Assembly: GCA_032718475.1 (NCBI GenBank)
Contig: JAUCBJ010000548.1
Span: 62,001-126,000, forward strand
DNA: 64,000 bases
Reading direction: 5' to 3'
Source: Nemertoderma westbladi
Taxonomy: Eukaryota; Xenacoelomorpha; Nemertodermatida; Nemertodermatidae
Shown here in pieces: positions 34,090 to 45,969 of the stretch (its first letter is position 1; every line of letters begins with the position of its first letter). The translations under genes were made by a program, and so were the position numbers. A model generated the notes under the pieces. The model made no database searches. It was not told where the DNA came from and saw only the letters and a program-made list of their open reading frames with translations.

Positions 34090-34480
34090 ATATTGGTCTA
34101 AAACTTCAGTCAGCAAGCTGAGCTGAAGGCAGTTTAAAACAACTGATAATTATAAGACCAACGTCTACGCTACCCTAAGTACAACCAAACAAATACGTGA
34201 ACCACAAGTAATGTTTATTTTAATTTTGGTAATAAGTTATTAAAATTATGAATTTTTTCTTGTTTTAATCGGAAGGTCATTCCATAATTTTACCAATTTA
34301 TTAACTAAACTGTTTTGTACTACAGATAATGATTTACTTATTTTAGGCAATTTTAACTTCCCAGTTAGCCCGTTTAATAAATTAGCCCTAATTATATCTG
34401 TCTGTCCCAATGAATGGTAATTTAATTTTAGTAAAAGCGTTTCTCAATCCATAACTATATTTGAAAATGAAAAGAAGACC
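34090..34480 (-). mobile_element. LINE 3'-end remnant with LWNDLP motif
   Basis: The minus strand reads KLPKISKSLSVVQNSLVNK then LVKLWNDLPIKTRKNS before a stop. A one-base shift continues FNNLLPKLK and a stop. This is the familiar C-terminal tail of several LINE ORF2 families (klWNsLP...). The A/T-rich aattcaattcaattc word nearby is probably the 3' tail. Confidence 0.65.
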
Positions 34481-35050
34481 AAAGTATTCTCTAAAAGCCG
34501 ATCACAGGGGAATTTTTGCTAATTTTCGCAGGTCAGTGATCGTGCAATCCCTAATCTTCCTGCTGTATAGTGTATACACTGCACGGTCAGTGTTTATGCA
34601 ATGCTTCCCCAACATTCAGGCTGGGTAACACCACATACGACCCACTTTTAAACACCACAACCGCACACTCCAACGCTTTTTACAAACTATCAACACAACT
34701 CATTTAATTGTCTTAATGGGACAATGAGCCCAACCCTTTTAATCGTTTTATCTTACGTGCATTCATAGCCGGTAGTTTATTGTTTGTCCGTATTTATCGT
34801 TTAAATGTTCCCGTTCATATCGTTTTTACCAACCTTGACTAATATAGCCGCTGGGGCGTAAGCCAGACTGTTAATTAATTAATACAACACGTTAAGCATA
34901 ATTCTGTACCTTCTCTAAATTGTATAATATTTCCTTATGACCTTTTGACCCATGTAGTGAAACTACAATAAACAACAGTAATGATGTAATGGCATAGTAA
35001 GAGTTTTATATATCATAAGTTTAGTTGAATTTTTTAGCTCTCCCTTTATT
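34481..35050. other. no feature recognised
   Basis: AT-rich to balanced sequence; nothing coding, no tandem repeat and no dispersed repeat was identified. Confidence 0.4.
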
Positions 35051-35054
35051 TTAC

Positions 35055-35300
35055 GTAAACATGATGCGATTTTGTTCTAGTGTCAAGCTTGGGGGAACCA
35101 ATGAGACACCTCCAATGTTATATAGTGTCTGGTTGGAGATGTGTGCATTGTACTTGACACAATGAACCCGGCGTAGCATTCTTGTGCATGTGCCATCCAG
35201 TGAATTGGTGTCCTCAGCAGTTAGAGCCCAGCATGGACTCCAATAGCGGAGTACTGGAACTACTGCTGCTCTAAATAATCGGACCTTAAGTTTCCGATTA
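35055..35300 (-). mobile_element. LINE fragment related to the one at 40.3-41.6 kb
   Basis: The segment nearly matches 40520-40755 (LFRAAVVPVLRYW, AEDTNSLDG, MLRRVHCVKYNAHISNQTLY and so on). It is cut on both sides; its right edge runs into a short minisatellite. Confidence 0.8.
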
Positions 35301-35430
35301 ATTGGGTGGTGCTCACCGACTAGATGTAGAAACATTGGGTGGTGCTCACCGACTAGATGTAGAAATATTGGGGGGTGCTCATGCTCACCGACTAGATGTA
35401 GAAACATTGGGTGGTGCTCATGCTCACCGA
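35301..35430. repeat. 33-39 bp minisatellite inside LINE remains
   Basis: Four units contain ggtgctcaccgactagatg and tagaaacattg. Two are 33 bp and the later ones carry an extra six bases (tgctca duplicated). Confidence 0.8.
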
Positions 35431-35690
35431 GTACTCAGCAGTCTAGCACTGGAAACATCCAATGTCGGTTTATTTGTAAATGCTACAACATCAGAATTCC
35501 TACTGTAAACTTAATTTCCCCCAGCAGGTAGGAGTTGTCATTGGATAATCTTGTTGGTAGACCAGGCTACCTACGTTCTTGGATTCAAAGAACTGTTGAG
35601 ATCCCATCTCGGGTACAAAATGACAAAGCATGGTTAAATTTATTCCAGGCAGCAGTAGAGTCTACACTGCAATCTGTGAACCCTGATCCC
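35431..35690 (+). mobile_element. degenerate LINE fragment on the plus strand
   Basis: Plus-strand frames show GLFVNATTSEFLL, then, shifted, YLRSWIQRTVEI and NDKAWLNLFQAAVEST. These match the LGLHINATKTEFMIF, YLGSWIES and FRATVES stretches of the intact LINE frames. It lies head-to-head with the minus-strand fragment at 35055-35300. Confidence 0.65.
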
Positions 35691-37339
35691 AGACTCTTAC
35701 TGCATGTAAGCGAGATTTCTTGCTATGCTTACGTTCATCTGAGATTTTTTCAAGGGAACTTGGTGAGATGAACAAGAAAACTATATAATGCGGTCTCGTT
35801 TGAATATTTCCCAGCAGTGTCAGGTTCATCCTCTGTGAGTGGGGCGTTTGGAAATATACATCTTTCGAATAATGAAACATTTTGAAGAACTATGTAAACT
35901 CGTCTTTAATTATTACACAGCTTACAAAATTGCAAATTATCAAATAGTAACTGTATTTTATTTATATTGATATGGAAGGTTACCAATAAATTGATGTTTG
36001 TCCTTTTGCCGAATTGCGAATTACCAAATACACAACGTTGTAAGTTTGTAATTATCACATACTGTGAGACCAGTGATGATAACATTATAAGTTGTCTCGA
36101 AAGAAGTTTATAATAGGTAATTATTTTTCTATATTTTTAAATAAAAGTGACAATCTCGTAGTAGGCCTATTGTTATCTGTTTAATCGTTATCTGTTGATC
36201 AGTATAAAGTATCAGTGACTTACACCTCCATAATAATCCAAATTTGAATGTACAGTGCTACACCAAACATACCTACGCATTAATCCATTACCAATGTTTG
36301 CGTAAGACAGCTAAAGTTGTACGACTTGCGCTTACTTATATACAGTTTCCGCTGTTGTGCGTGGGAATGACAAATGTGATGTCGATTTGATCTTTGAAAC
36401 CAAATAAACGCAGTCACGAGAATTGTTATTGTGAAGATCTAATGTGATATTAAGGAATTATAACTTTTATTATAGAATTCCAATAACACTACACACCTCC
36501 GAAGCTGTGGGGGTTGTAATATGCCGTCAGGGATAATGACTGTAGAAAGGGTCTAATGACACGGTTAATAAAAACAGTTTCTATTTATATGACCATTTCA
36601 TCCTCACGGACATCTTAAGTAAATCAATTAAAATATATATTATACAACATTAAAACACAATTTTTAAACCTAAACCATAATATTAAATTTGACGTACGGT
36701 ACAACTAATTATTATGCTACCATATCAGATATTAGATATATACACAGATATAATACTGTATGTAGGCCTAGATAGAATTGTACATGTGTTGTTAAGGTAT
36801 TAAACGTTCAACTGTTAAAAATTAAAAAAAATTAAAATAAAATAAAAGGGTGCTAAATATATTGTTGGCTCGGTAAAAGTAGGTAACAGCAAAATTACGG
36901 ATTTAAAAAAAGAACGTTAAAACCGTAAAATGATTAAAAAATGACTAAAAATTGTTGGTTCCGATATAAAGTTGTTGAAGTTTACCATTTACAAATAAAG
37001 GTGGGGCTGTTAAAAAGCTAAAAAATTTAAAAAAATGTTGGATCTGAAATAAAAAATCATTAAAATATATAATTTAAAATAAAAGAGTACCTAAGCGTTA
37101 AGAGCTGCATAAAATGAGAGGTAAAGATACATTGAGGTTATACATACAGGAGATACATACAAGAGGTTACTGAAATAAAGGGAATTAGTAATATGCCGTG
37201 GTGTTTTTGTGCTACGGAAAATCCGATAGTCAGCGATACGAATTTAATAAAGACGGGTACCGGTAATCTTAAGAAGTACTAGAACATGGAAACATTTCAT
37301 TAACATTTCATTTCAGTATTCGCCGAGAATCTGCCATTC
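35691..37339. other. AT-rich stretch, nothing recognised
   Basis: Strongly AT-rich, with A-rich runs at 36820-37080. No gene or clear repeat was identified. Confidence 0.4.
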
Positions 37340-38000
37340 AGTGTGGTTGAGATTAATCGCCTGTGCAGCAGTGCCAATCCATCCTGTTCGCCTAACACCT
37401 GTGAATAATCTCCTGTTATGTTTGTTCAGTGGGATCTCGTTTGCGTCTCACACGCACATTTATCTTGTAATTAGGATCGAAACGTATAGGTTTTATACGT
37501 TTGTAAGTCACATGACCCATGTCATCGATCTCCTGCCCTCGTCAGCCCATAGGTGTAATAGGATCGAAACGTAACTGTTTGGCCAACCAGTAGCTCCGAC
37601 CAATCAGCATTCAGAACGTTCCGATCCCGATTTGCATAATGTCTGCCTATAAAAGGGCCTGTTTTGTCACTTTCCTCACCTTCTTGCTCCTTCACCCTCT
37701 GCTTGCGGAAGCCCCTGACTTTTACAACAGTAAAAGTTTTTATATTTTTTGCGTCATTTTTATCTGTAAATATTTATAGTTCCGGCAGTTCTCAACGACG
37801 TCAACCTTGTTTTCTTCTCAACTTCCCATCCTATAAGGTCCACTTCATCGCTAACGGGAGGTGTCAATAAGCCCTCTCATTTCGATAAGACCCAACTGAA
37901 CAGGCGCCTTCTCTCAACTCTGCGCCGTTCCTCACACACCAAACCCGATATTCATTGAACTTATTCATCTACCGTGAACGCAAATAATTATCTTATTATA
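37340..38000 (+). promoter_or_regulatory. promoter-like island: CCAAT, octamer, TATA
   Basis: CCAAT (37600-37604), a perfect octamer ATTTGCAT (37630-37637) and TATAAAA (37648-37654) occur in the order and spacing of a strong RNA polymerase II core promoter. Upstream, GGATCGAAACGTA occurs twice (37474-37486, 37561-37573). Composition is GC-richer than the flanks. No recognisable coding region follows within 350 bp, so the transcript could be a non-coding RNA, a solo LTR of a retroelement or a decayed gene. Function is inference only. Confidence 0.45.
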
Positions 38001-38129
38001 TTCCACTGGTGTAACGATGGCGAATGATTGCCAGTGAAAATAATATAACACCGATATGTTTAGACTCTACTGATCGCGGGCGAAGATTTCCCGCGGGTGA
38101 AGATTGCACCCAATCCTTCTGTTATGTCC

Positions 38130-38500
38130 AATTCTAAACATTAATAACTTGGCCAATCCTCGATGAAATAACTGTATCAAACTAACCAAACTTGGTATAC
38201 ATGTTGTTTGGCATCAATTTTGAAATTTTCCAAGTTGAATTTGAGTGTGGCCTTCGAGAAGCTAAAGATACAATACTAGCAGTTGCTTCGTTAATTAAAT
38301 TGATTACGGTAAAAACTGCATTTTTTCTGCTTGTCCTTTAATGGAAATTAATTATTTTATAGTATAAGATATAAATAATTATACTTAAAAATTACACAGC
38401 TGTAATCTCCATACCCGTCCCATTATTGTTTTTAATTAAATCAGGTGATTTGCTTTAAGAAATGTGTTTTCAATTGATCTAAACGTAATTAAGTTATTAA
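38130..38500 (-). repeat. dispersed repeat copy (accaaacttggtatacatg family)
   Basis: The reverse complement aligns with 44985-45330 over several hundred bp: aaacttggtatacatgttg here pairs with caacatgtgtaccaagttt there. The same family ends the 1,567-bp unit at 7241-7540 and gives the plus-strand copy at 39060-39250. Confidence 0.7.
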
Positions 38501-38874
38501 AATACCCCGTCACTCCTATACTTCCAACTCACCCATTCCGTGCTTGCTATTGCATGGCTGGGAACCAGTCCAACCAACAGTTCACCACTACTCAAAGGCA
38601 GCAATGTAATGAGTCAGACTAATAATACACGTTCGTGGGGCCTTCGCGCAGCACGAAAGCCTATATTAGAAAGTACATTATACTAATCTCTATTAGATAT
38701 ACGAAAACCGTCTTTCCTAAAATATATATGAGTGAAGGCGATGCTATCAGTTTGTGATAAACTAGTTGTAAAAATAGAGATCCATTTCAGTTTGCCCTTA
38801 CACACTTTAACTGTCATTTGTAAACCTTCTAACTAGGGCTATTTAAGTTAAGTATGACATTTTTAGTTTTACAA

Positions 38875-39260
38875 TACTCTTCTCCTTTATTAGCCTCGTT
38901 GCGCTCGTCCTGATTTGTCTTAAAATAATTTCCCTAAACGGAGACTAACGACCTTTATAACTGTGCAAAGTTTCGAAACTGTGAGAGTAACTGCTGATTT
39001 ATGGCAGATGGATACTCGTATCCACTGTAAACTCGTTGCGTTCGTTCGTTTTTTACCAAACTTGTGATTCTTTCTAAACTTTTGCCGGACTACATACGTA
39101 CCAAGTTTCGTTTAATTTCATCAAGGAATAATAACCGAGTTATTAGCGTTCAAACATTTACGACGACAGACGATGACGACGACAGACAACTCGTTAATGG
39201 TACCCATATGCTAAGGCTTCGCTCACTTCGTGGCTCGCCACACAGCTTGCTTATTGTTTA
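38875..39260 (+). repeat. dispersed repeat copies (plus orientation)
   Basis: Block one (38890-39000, with cctcgttgcgctcgtcc and agtttcgaaactgtg) recurs in the same orientation at 44105-44210 and 44285-44410. Block two (39060-39250) has gacgacagac-type Asp-rich codons and ggcttcgctcacttcgtggc. It matches 45250-45420 and, reversed, the ends of the 1,567-bp units. Confidence 0.7.
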
Positions 39261-39539
39261 TCTCGCAAAATGGTTGGCTGAGTATTTTATCGTGATTCTT
39301 TATAGAATATAATTCTTAGATTCTTAGAATAATTAGCTAGATAATTTCGTTGACATGGTAAATTAATATCTCAGTATCAATACTATCGTAATAAGGTAAG
39401 TTGTTAATATTTCTTACAAATTGGGGTCGCCTCCACGCCTAAAATAAAATATATTTCATATATTAATTTTAAAAACATATTTCCTGTTAATATCTGCCTT
39501 TCACCAATCCTCTGAGTGTTGGGGTGTTGTAGATTAAGG

Positions 39540-39725
39540 GGGAGCGGGGGGAGGGGGGGGGGGGGGTGTGGAGGGGAGGAACTTTCCCCGCTTCTTTGAT
39601 TAATTGGCGGTTTGGTTAAATTTCTTAACTACCGATTTTGTGATAGAATTACTCAATTTTAATTTGTATCTCATAACTGAACCTCGTGCTGCGCGAAGGC
39701 CCTACAAACGTGTTTAGTTACGTGT
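39540..39725 (+). repeat. dispersed repeat with G tract, inverted partner at 43811
   Basis: Contains a G-rich tract (39553-39566), tttgattaattggcggt and ctcgtgctgcgcgaaggcc. The reverse complement of the whole block is at 43811-43990, including the matching C tract. Confidence 0.75.
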
Positions 39726-40259
39726 CCCGGTAACAAGATTAACTCATATGCTGTTCCATATAGACGCTAACATTACATTTATTACATTACTACATTACAT
39801 TTTAAAAAATAGAGTTTGGCCCTAGAGCTGGGTTTGATGGCTAATTACTTTCCCACAATCCAATAGCTATAAAAAGATTTTTTCCGAATAATGGTGGATC
39901 TTTGAGAAAATTAATATCACAAAAGGATCACTAGACTAGAAGATTATGTTGTCCAATCATATTGCAGGCCATGGACACTTCATACTGTAGGCCTACACTG
40001 TACAGTGTACTGTACATGTGTGTAAATTGTCAAGTATGACAAGGTTGGGGGTGTCTTCAAATTGTTATAATAATTAGTTATTATTATAGTATATGTTTCC
40101 ATAACAATGAGAGATTCAATCTTCAGACCATCCTTACAGTATTCCATTCCTATCTAGTTTACAAGGTTGCACAACTCAAATTTATAATAAACGTAACCAC
40201 ACCGAAAAAATATTTCGCCATATTACAATAATTCAGTGAGTAGCATTATTTAGTACTAC

Positions 40260-41592
40260 TAGGATCGGCATGCTGCTTTGCAGCTGCATTATTAAAAATG
40301 TTGTGCCGGCTTGTCGACAAAATTGCGCCGCCACAACTCCCTATCTCCCATGACATTTGCTAGATCATCCGCATCTTCAAGGCCAGCGTCCTTTAAGATG
40401 CTTCTCAAGAAAGTCATGGGCTGTCCACCATGCTTATTCACTCCATGACGCTGCCAAAGCACAAGATTATGCACTGGCTGGTCCTCACGGCGAAAGCAAT
40501 GTCCTGCAAAGCGGAGGCGACTTTGTTCTAGTGTCAAGCTTGGGGAACCAATGAGACACCTCCAATGTTATATAGTGTCTGGTTGGAGATGTGTGCATTG
40601 TACTTGACACAATGAACCCGGCGTAGCATTCTCGTGAATGTGCCATCCAGAGATTTGGTGTCCTCAGCAGTTAGAGCCCAGCATGGACTCCCATAGAAGA
40701 AGTACTGGCACTACTGCTTCTCTAAATTATCGGACCTTAAGTTTCCGATTAATTATCTGTGACTTCCAAATCCTGGAAAACCTATTCAAGGCTGCCCATG
40801 CCTTTCCCTTACGTATTCGAAGGTCATCGCCTGACTTCCGGATCCATGATCCCAGGTAACAGAAGTCGTCCACATGCTCAGGCATACCATCCTTTGAGCT
40901 TATGCTCATCCGGTCAGAGACTTGCTGAGGATTTTCAAAGTTAACTGTCAAAATTTTGGTCTTTTTGGAGTGAATAAAAAGACCAAAACTAGAAGCAGCA
41001 TGTTCTAATGAGCTGAGGAGCCATTGGGCTCCCTCTAGTGATTCTGAGAGTACTCCTAAGTCATCAGCAAAGTCTAGATCACTTAGGTACTTGGCAGGAT
41101 TTCCTCGACTTCTGGAGCCAGTAAGTTGAGTTACCATCACCCCATCATCATTATGATGATCTAAGGAGATGCGTAGAACATAGTCAACCACAATTACGAA
41201 CAAGAATGGCGCAAGTGCGTCTCCTTGGAGGACGCCCCATAACACTTCAAATGGTTCTGTGTCACCGTCAACAGTAGACACAAATGTTGTCGAACCATCG
41301 TACACTGATCTGATTGCTGCAATAATTTCATCAGGAATCCCATATAATGAAAGTATGCTGAACATACGTGATCGAGAGATTGAATCAAAAGCCTTGAAGA
41401 AGTCAACAAAGATAACAGCAAGATGCCTGTCTTTCTTTTTTGATAACTCTTCAATTATCCTTCTAAGTGCCAAAATGGACTCCATGGTCCCACGACCTTT
41501 GCGGAACCCATTCTGATTTCCACGGAGCAGTCTCCCAATGGGATCCATAATGCGATTTAATATAATTCTATTGTATAGCTTTGCAGCAATCG
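40260..41592 (-). mobile_element. 5'-truncated LINE reverse transcriptase
   Basis: From 41592 the minus strand reads AAKLYNRIILNRIMDPIGRL, then QNGFRKGRGTMES, IFVDFFKAFDSIS, GVLQGDALAPFLF and the catalytic box DLDFADDLGVL (intact FADD). It continues through YLGSWIRKSG to about 40727. After a frame break it resumes at 40537-40292 with LRFAGHCFRREDQ and ends DKPAQHF. The endonuclease is missing, so this is a truncated, frameshifted copy. It is a different family from the LINE at 31.5-33.9 kb, but shares its general organisation. Confidence 0.9.
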
Positions 41593-42022
41593 ATTAATTA
41601 TTTAGTAATTTCATCGTGACAGCGTTAGCAAACTAAAGGTTCACTCCTTATTCGTGGCTCGCCCTACATTCCAGATTAACGTGATTTACGGTGGGATTTT
41701 ACAGTCACACGCTGAGCAATGATAGGAAAGAGTTAACTTACGAGGCAACCATTACAAACAATTTTCTTATCACCAGCTGCACAGCCCTAGAGACCGCATA
41801 CCGACCTTATTGGTGTGTGTGAACATCAACTGCTAACAACTCTTTCTCTCCTAATGCGCTTCACATAAGATTTTATAAATATCAACAAATTTACTACACG
41901 TAAAAAATAACGAGTTAATATGAAGTCGAATACTGTAATATCTCGAATACTTCGAATTAGAGCCTACTGGAGCACTCTCAGTTGGACTGAGCATTCTCAC
42001 TGGACCTCTTAGTTCTTGCCCA

Positions 42023-42775
42023 ACAGCGAGAAAACACCTACTGCTAACTGAACATGCGAACACCTACTACTGCTAACTGAACATGCGAACACCTACTAGT
42101 GCTAACTGAACATGCGAACACCTTACTGCTAACTGAACATGCGAACAGCTACTGCTAACTGAACATGCGAACACCTTACTGCTAACTGAACATGCGAACA
42201 CCTTACTGCTAACTGAACATGCGAACAGCTACTGCTAACTGAACATGCGAACACCTTACTGCTAACTGAACATGCGAACAGCTACTGCTAACTGAACATG
42301 CGAACACCTACTAGTGCTAACTGAACATGCGAACACCTTACTGCTAACTGAACATGCGAACAGCTACTGCTAACTGAACATGCGAACACCTTACTGCTAA
42401 CTGAACATGCGAACACCTACTAGTGCTAACTGAACATGCGAACACCTTACTGCTAACTGAACATGCGAACAGCTACTGCTAACTGAACATGCGAACACCT
42501 TACTGCTAACTGAACATGCGAACACCTACTAGTGCTAACTGAACATGCGAACACCTTACTGCTAACTGAACATGCGAACAGCTACTGCTAACTGAACATG
42601 CGAACACCTTACTGCTAACTGAACATGCGAACACCTTACTGCTAACTGAACATGCGAACAGCTACTGCTAACTGAACATGCGAACACCTACTGCTAACTG
42701 AACATGCGATCACCTACTGCTAACTGAACATGCGAACACCTACTGCAAACTGAACACGAGAACAGCTCTACTGCT
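42023..42775. repeat. 26-31 bp minisatellite
   Basis: About 27 units are built on gctaactgaacatgcgaaca. Linker variants are ccttact, gctact and cctactagt, giving unit lengths of 26, 27 and 30-31 bp in a patterned succession. The last units decay (gatcacc, gcaaactgaacacgag). Confidence 0.95.
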
Positions 42776-42799
42776 AAAACTGAGTTACAAAATACAAAT

Positions 42800-42885
42800 T
42801 ACAAATACAAATATAAAAATTCAATAAAACTTGGACAGAAAAGTGAATACCTGGTATTCTTCACATGGGGGCGCTCCATCTCGCT
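42800..42885 (+). repeat. dispersed repeat ending ggtattcttcacatggg
   Basis: Short member of the family at 33895-34025 and 59085-59306. It directly follows the minisatellite. Confidence 0.65.
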
Positions 42886-43810
42886 GGAGCAAATTTAATT
42901 CTCAGTATAGTATAATTAACTAAATAAAATCGAAAATGAACTATTAAAATATTTATAAATTAAATCGTTTTAAATAAAATGGCAGCCCAAAACTATAAAT
43001 TAATATATTAATTAATTAAAATGTCAATTATTACCTTCAAGTAATAAAAATCTTATGTAATTTTAAATGATAGAACTTCACAGTATGAACAATAAATTAA
43101 GAAATATGTTTCAAACTCATAATCAAGTTTCTTAAATCATTTTATCTAAGGGCGACAGTTCGACCTAGACATGTTGGCTTGTATAACAATTAGTGATCAC
43201 AAAGAAATTTATCCGAAAAGGATATCTGCAGATCTGCATTAAAGTTCAAGTATAATAATACAAAATTAATGTTAATGTATGCATTAATTAGCTTCCAATA
43301 ATGACATAATGCGAAGCAATGAATGTAATTTAACCATGTGGTCATTCAGTGTGACTAATTCCACAAGAGAAATTCTTTAACCTCTTTATATTATATAAAC
43401 CACGTGTTTCGCTTCTGTTTATATCCTTATACCATTCATGCCACATCAGTTTGTTATTACGTCATGAATGACTGACTTCCTATAATTCTATAGTCGTGAA
43501 GTTGATGGTAGTCGTGACTCGCCTGAGTCTAACATTACACAGAACCCTACTTACACAAATATCGGGTCATTTCCAAATTAATCAAATTCACAACTTAAAA
43601 TAGCATGTCAATGAACAAATCCGAAACTTGAATACTGAAAAATGCTTTCGCATAGTTATCCCACCTGTCAATAGCTGATTGGTGGAGCGAAATAGATGAT
43701 CATGGTGCTGCTGGTACAAATCCCACTGACTGCGTTCCATAGTTTATTTTTTCACATTTTAATAAACCCCATGGTTACTAACCTCGAATATTATTGTAAT
43801 GTAGTAATCT
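42886..43810. other. AT-rich stretch, nothing recognised
   Basis: No coding or repeat feature was identified apart from low-complexity AT. Confidence 0.4.
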
Positions 43811-43990
43811 ACACGTTGGTGGGGCCTTCGCGCAGCACGAGGCCCAGTTATTAGATACAAATTAAAATTGAGCGACTGTATCACAAAATCAGGTTTTGAG
43901 AAATTTACCCACACCACCAATCAATCAAAGAAAGGGGGACAGTACGTGTTCACCCCTTTTAATCTCCCCCCCCCCCCCCCCCCCCCACCC
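43811..43990 (-). repeat. inverted partner of the repeat at 39540
   Basis: ggccttcgcgcagcacgag and aatcaaagaaa-type words are the reverse complement of 39540-39725. The block ends in a 21-base C run (43966-43986). Confidence 0.75.
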
Positions 43991-44104
43991 TTCCCAACCA
44001 CCAATACATAACCGCGACATCTACCACCCACGGAAGGGTAGCACGAACTTATTTCCAATCGCACGTTAAATATGCAAAGCCAGGTGGTTTATAGGAATAT
44101 AATA

Positions 44105-44410
44105 AACGCAGTACTCGTTTTCATTATAAGCCTCTTTGCGTTCGTCCTGTTTTGTATTTAAATATATTTCTTAAACGCAGGCTAGGACGATCTTTATAAT
44201 AATAATAACTAGGGATGCGATCAATATGTGAAGCCAGGTGGTTTATATAATAATTTAGTCAACGCAGTACTCGTCTTCATTATATGCCTCGTTGCGCTCG
44301 TCGCTTGTCCTGTTTTATCATAAAATATTTTTCCTAAACGCAGACTGACGATCTTTATACAGTTATAACTATGCGAAGTTTCGAAACTGTGCGAGTAACT
44401 GTTGATACAT
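44105..44410 (+). repeat. two copies of the cctcgttgcgctcgtcc repeat
   Basis: Adjacent copies at about 44105-44210 and 44285-44410, each with aaacgcag and gacgatctttata. They match 38890-39000 in the same orientation. Confidence 0.65.
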
Positions 44411-44984
44411 CTATGTGGAGATGTGTGATATGTGGAGATGTGTGATACAACGCCAACGCATCTTATGCCGATGTAGTAATATGGGTATTGAAATAATATT
44501 AAATCAATGTACACTCTTAAAGCTGCAGCGAAAAAATGTAGCTAATTTCCTAGGTTACATATAAAATAATAATATTATTTTTAAGAACATTAATTTTACT
44601 ACTTTGCAAAAATTCAATTAAAAAATAACCAGACATATACATTGTGGAATAAACTATGTCAGAAGCCTACAACAGCCATGCTATGGATGGTATTTATGTT
44701 ATTATATCTGTCATTTACCTGAGATAGCAATACAACACTTATAGTAGAGTCAATGTTGGGATGTTGGATTTAAAGAATGCTGTCTGGGCTGGAATAGCAA
44801 TACTGGTTGCCTATTACAATTCCTCTCTGGTTAGTCTACAGCCACAACTCCCAGCTAGCTCCACACCAGCAGAGACTTGACCAATAATCATTCCCAGCAA
44901 CTGGCTGCCTTAACACACATCCTTCCATCTATGTACCAGCATGTTAGCCAATAAATGAGCAGTATTTAATGAGAATCAATTTTT

Positions 44985-45440
44985 TACGCCGTTTTAATTA
45001 CTTTAGATCAATTAAAGACACAATTATTAAAGCAAATCACTTGAACTAATTAAAAACTATAATAGAATGGCGTATGTGGATTACATCTGTATAATTTTCA
45101 AGTATAATTATTTAAATCTTATACTGTAAAACAATTAATTTCCTTTAAAAGGCAGGTTGAAAATGGTGTTTTTACCGTAATCAACTTAATTAACTAATTA
45201 ACTGCTATTATCTTAGCTTCTCGAAGGCCACACGGAAATTCTACTTGGAAAATTTCTAAACTTTTGCCAAACAACATGTGTACCAAGTTTGGATAGATTT
45301 CATCAAAGATTGGCCGAGTTATTAATGTTTAAAATTGAACGCGACAGAACGACAGAACGACAGGTTGATTAATGGTACCACTACGCTAAGGCTCACTCAC
45401 TTCGTGGCTCGCCCCACATTACAGCTCGCTGCCCATTCAA
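44985..45440 (+). repeat. dispersed repeat copy, partner of 38130-38500
   Basis: Contains taccaagtttggatagattt, a gacagaacgacag run and ggtaccactacgctaaggc. The family encodes a pseudo-peptide rich in Asp/Arg that recurs at 39.1 kb and in the 1,567-bp units, but no intact protein. Confidence 0.7.
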
Positions 45441-45969
45441 TAAGTTACAATTCAAAAAAATATGCTATAAAATATTGTAAATATAACACTGGATCTGTGA
45501 TAGTGATATTGGGGCATATGAATTGTTTAAATTGTTTGTTGTATCTGCAATATACACAGAAAGGGAACGCGATAGTTGCATGTACAACATGCATATACCC
45601 GTTACTACGAGGCATTTACTTTACTATATTATCATTTGGCATAGTGTACTTCGGGTGTCGACAGACCATTACTACTCTTACATGTTAGATATTCGGATAC
45701 ATCGATTATCTAACATCGCTTGTCACTGTCAGATCTTGTAAAACCGGACAGCAAACCGTACACCTGAGTAGCAACGGTAATGCGGAACTGAAGGCCGAGT
45801 TAAGTGTCAGGCCGAGGGAGGCAGGAGGAATCGCATCAATCCAAACAACTCACCCGCTACATTACTATTAATATAATTCAGGGGTTCCTCATACAGGTTC
45901 CATTCACTCACTCTATCGGATGTGGGAGAGGGGATCGATTCGTTTTCAGTAGCCGAGACATGATCACGA
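45441..45969. other. unassigned flank of the 10-kb minisatellite
   Basis: Short open frames of up to ~115 codons on plus have no recognisable signature and overlap the dispersed repeat. From about 45720 the composition becomes GC-richer as the array approaches. Confidence 0.35.

Noticed and set aside
37474-37573. GATCGAAACGT motifs as possible hammerhead ribozyme cores
   Set aside because: The GAAA part is suggestive, but no CTGANGA element lies upstream on the same strand at a workable distance; the only CTGACGA is on the opposite strand without a partner GAAA.
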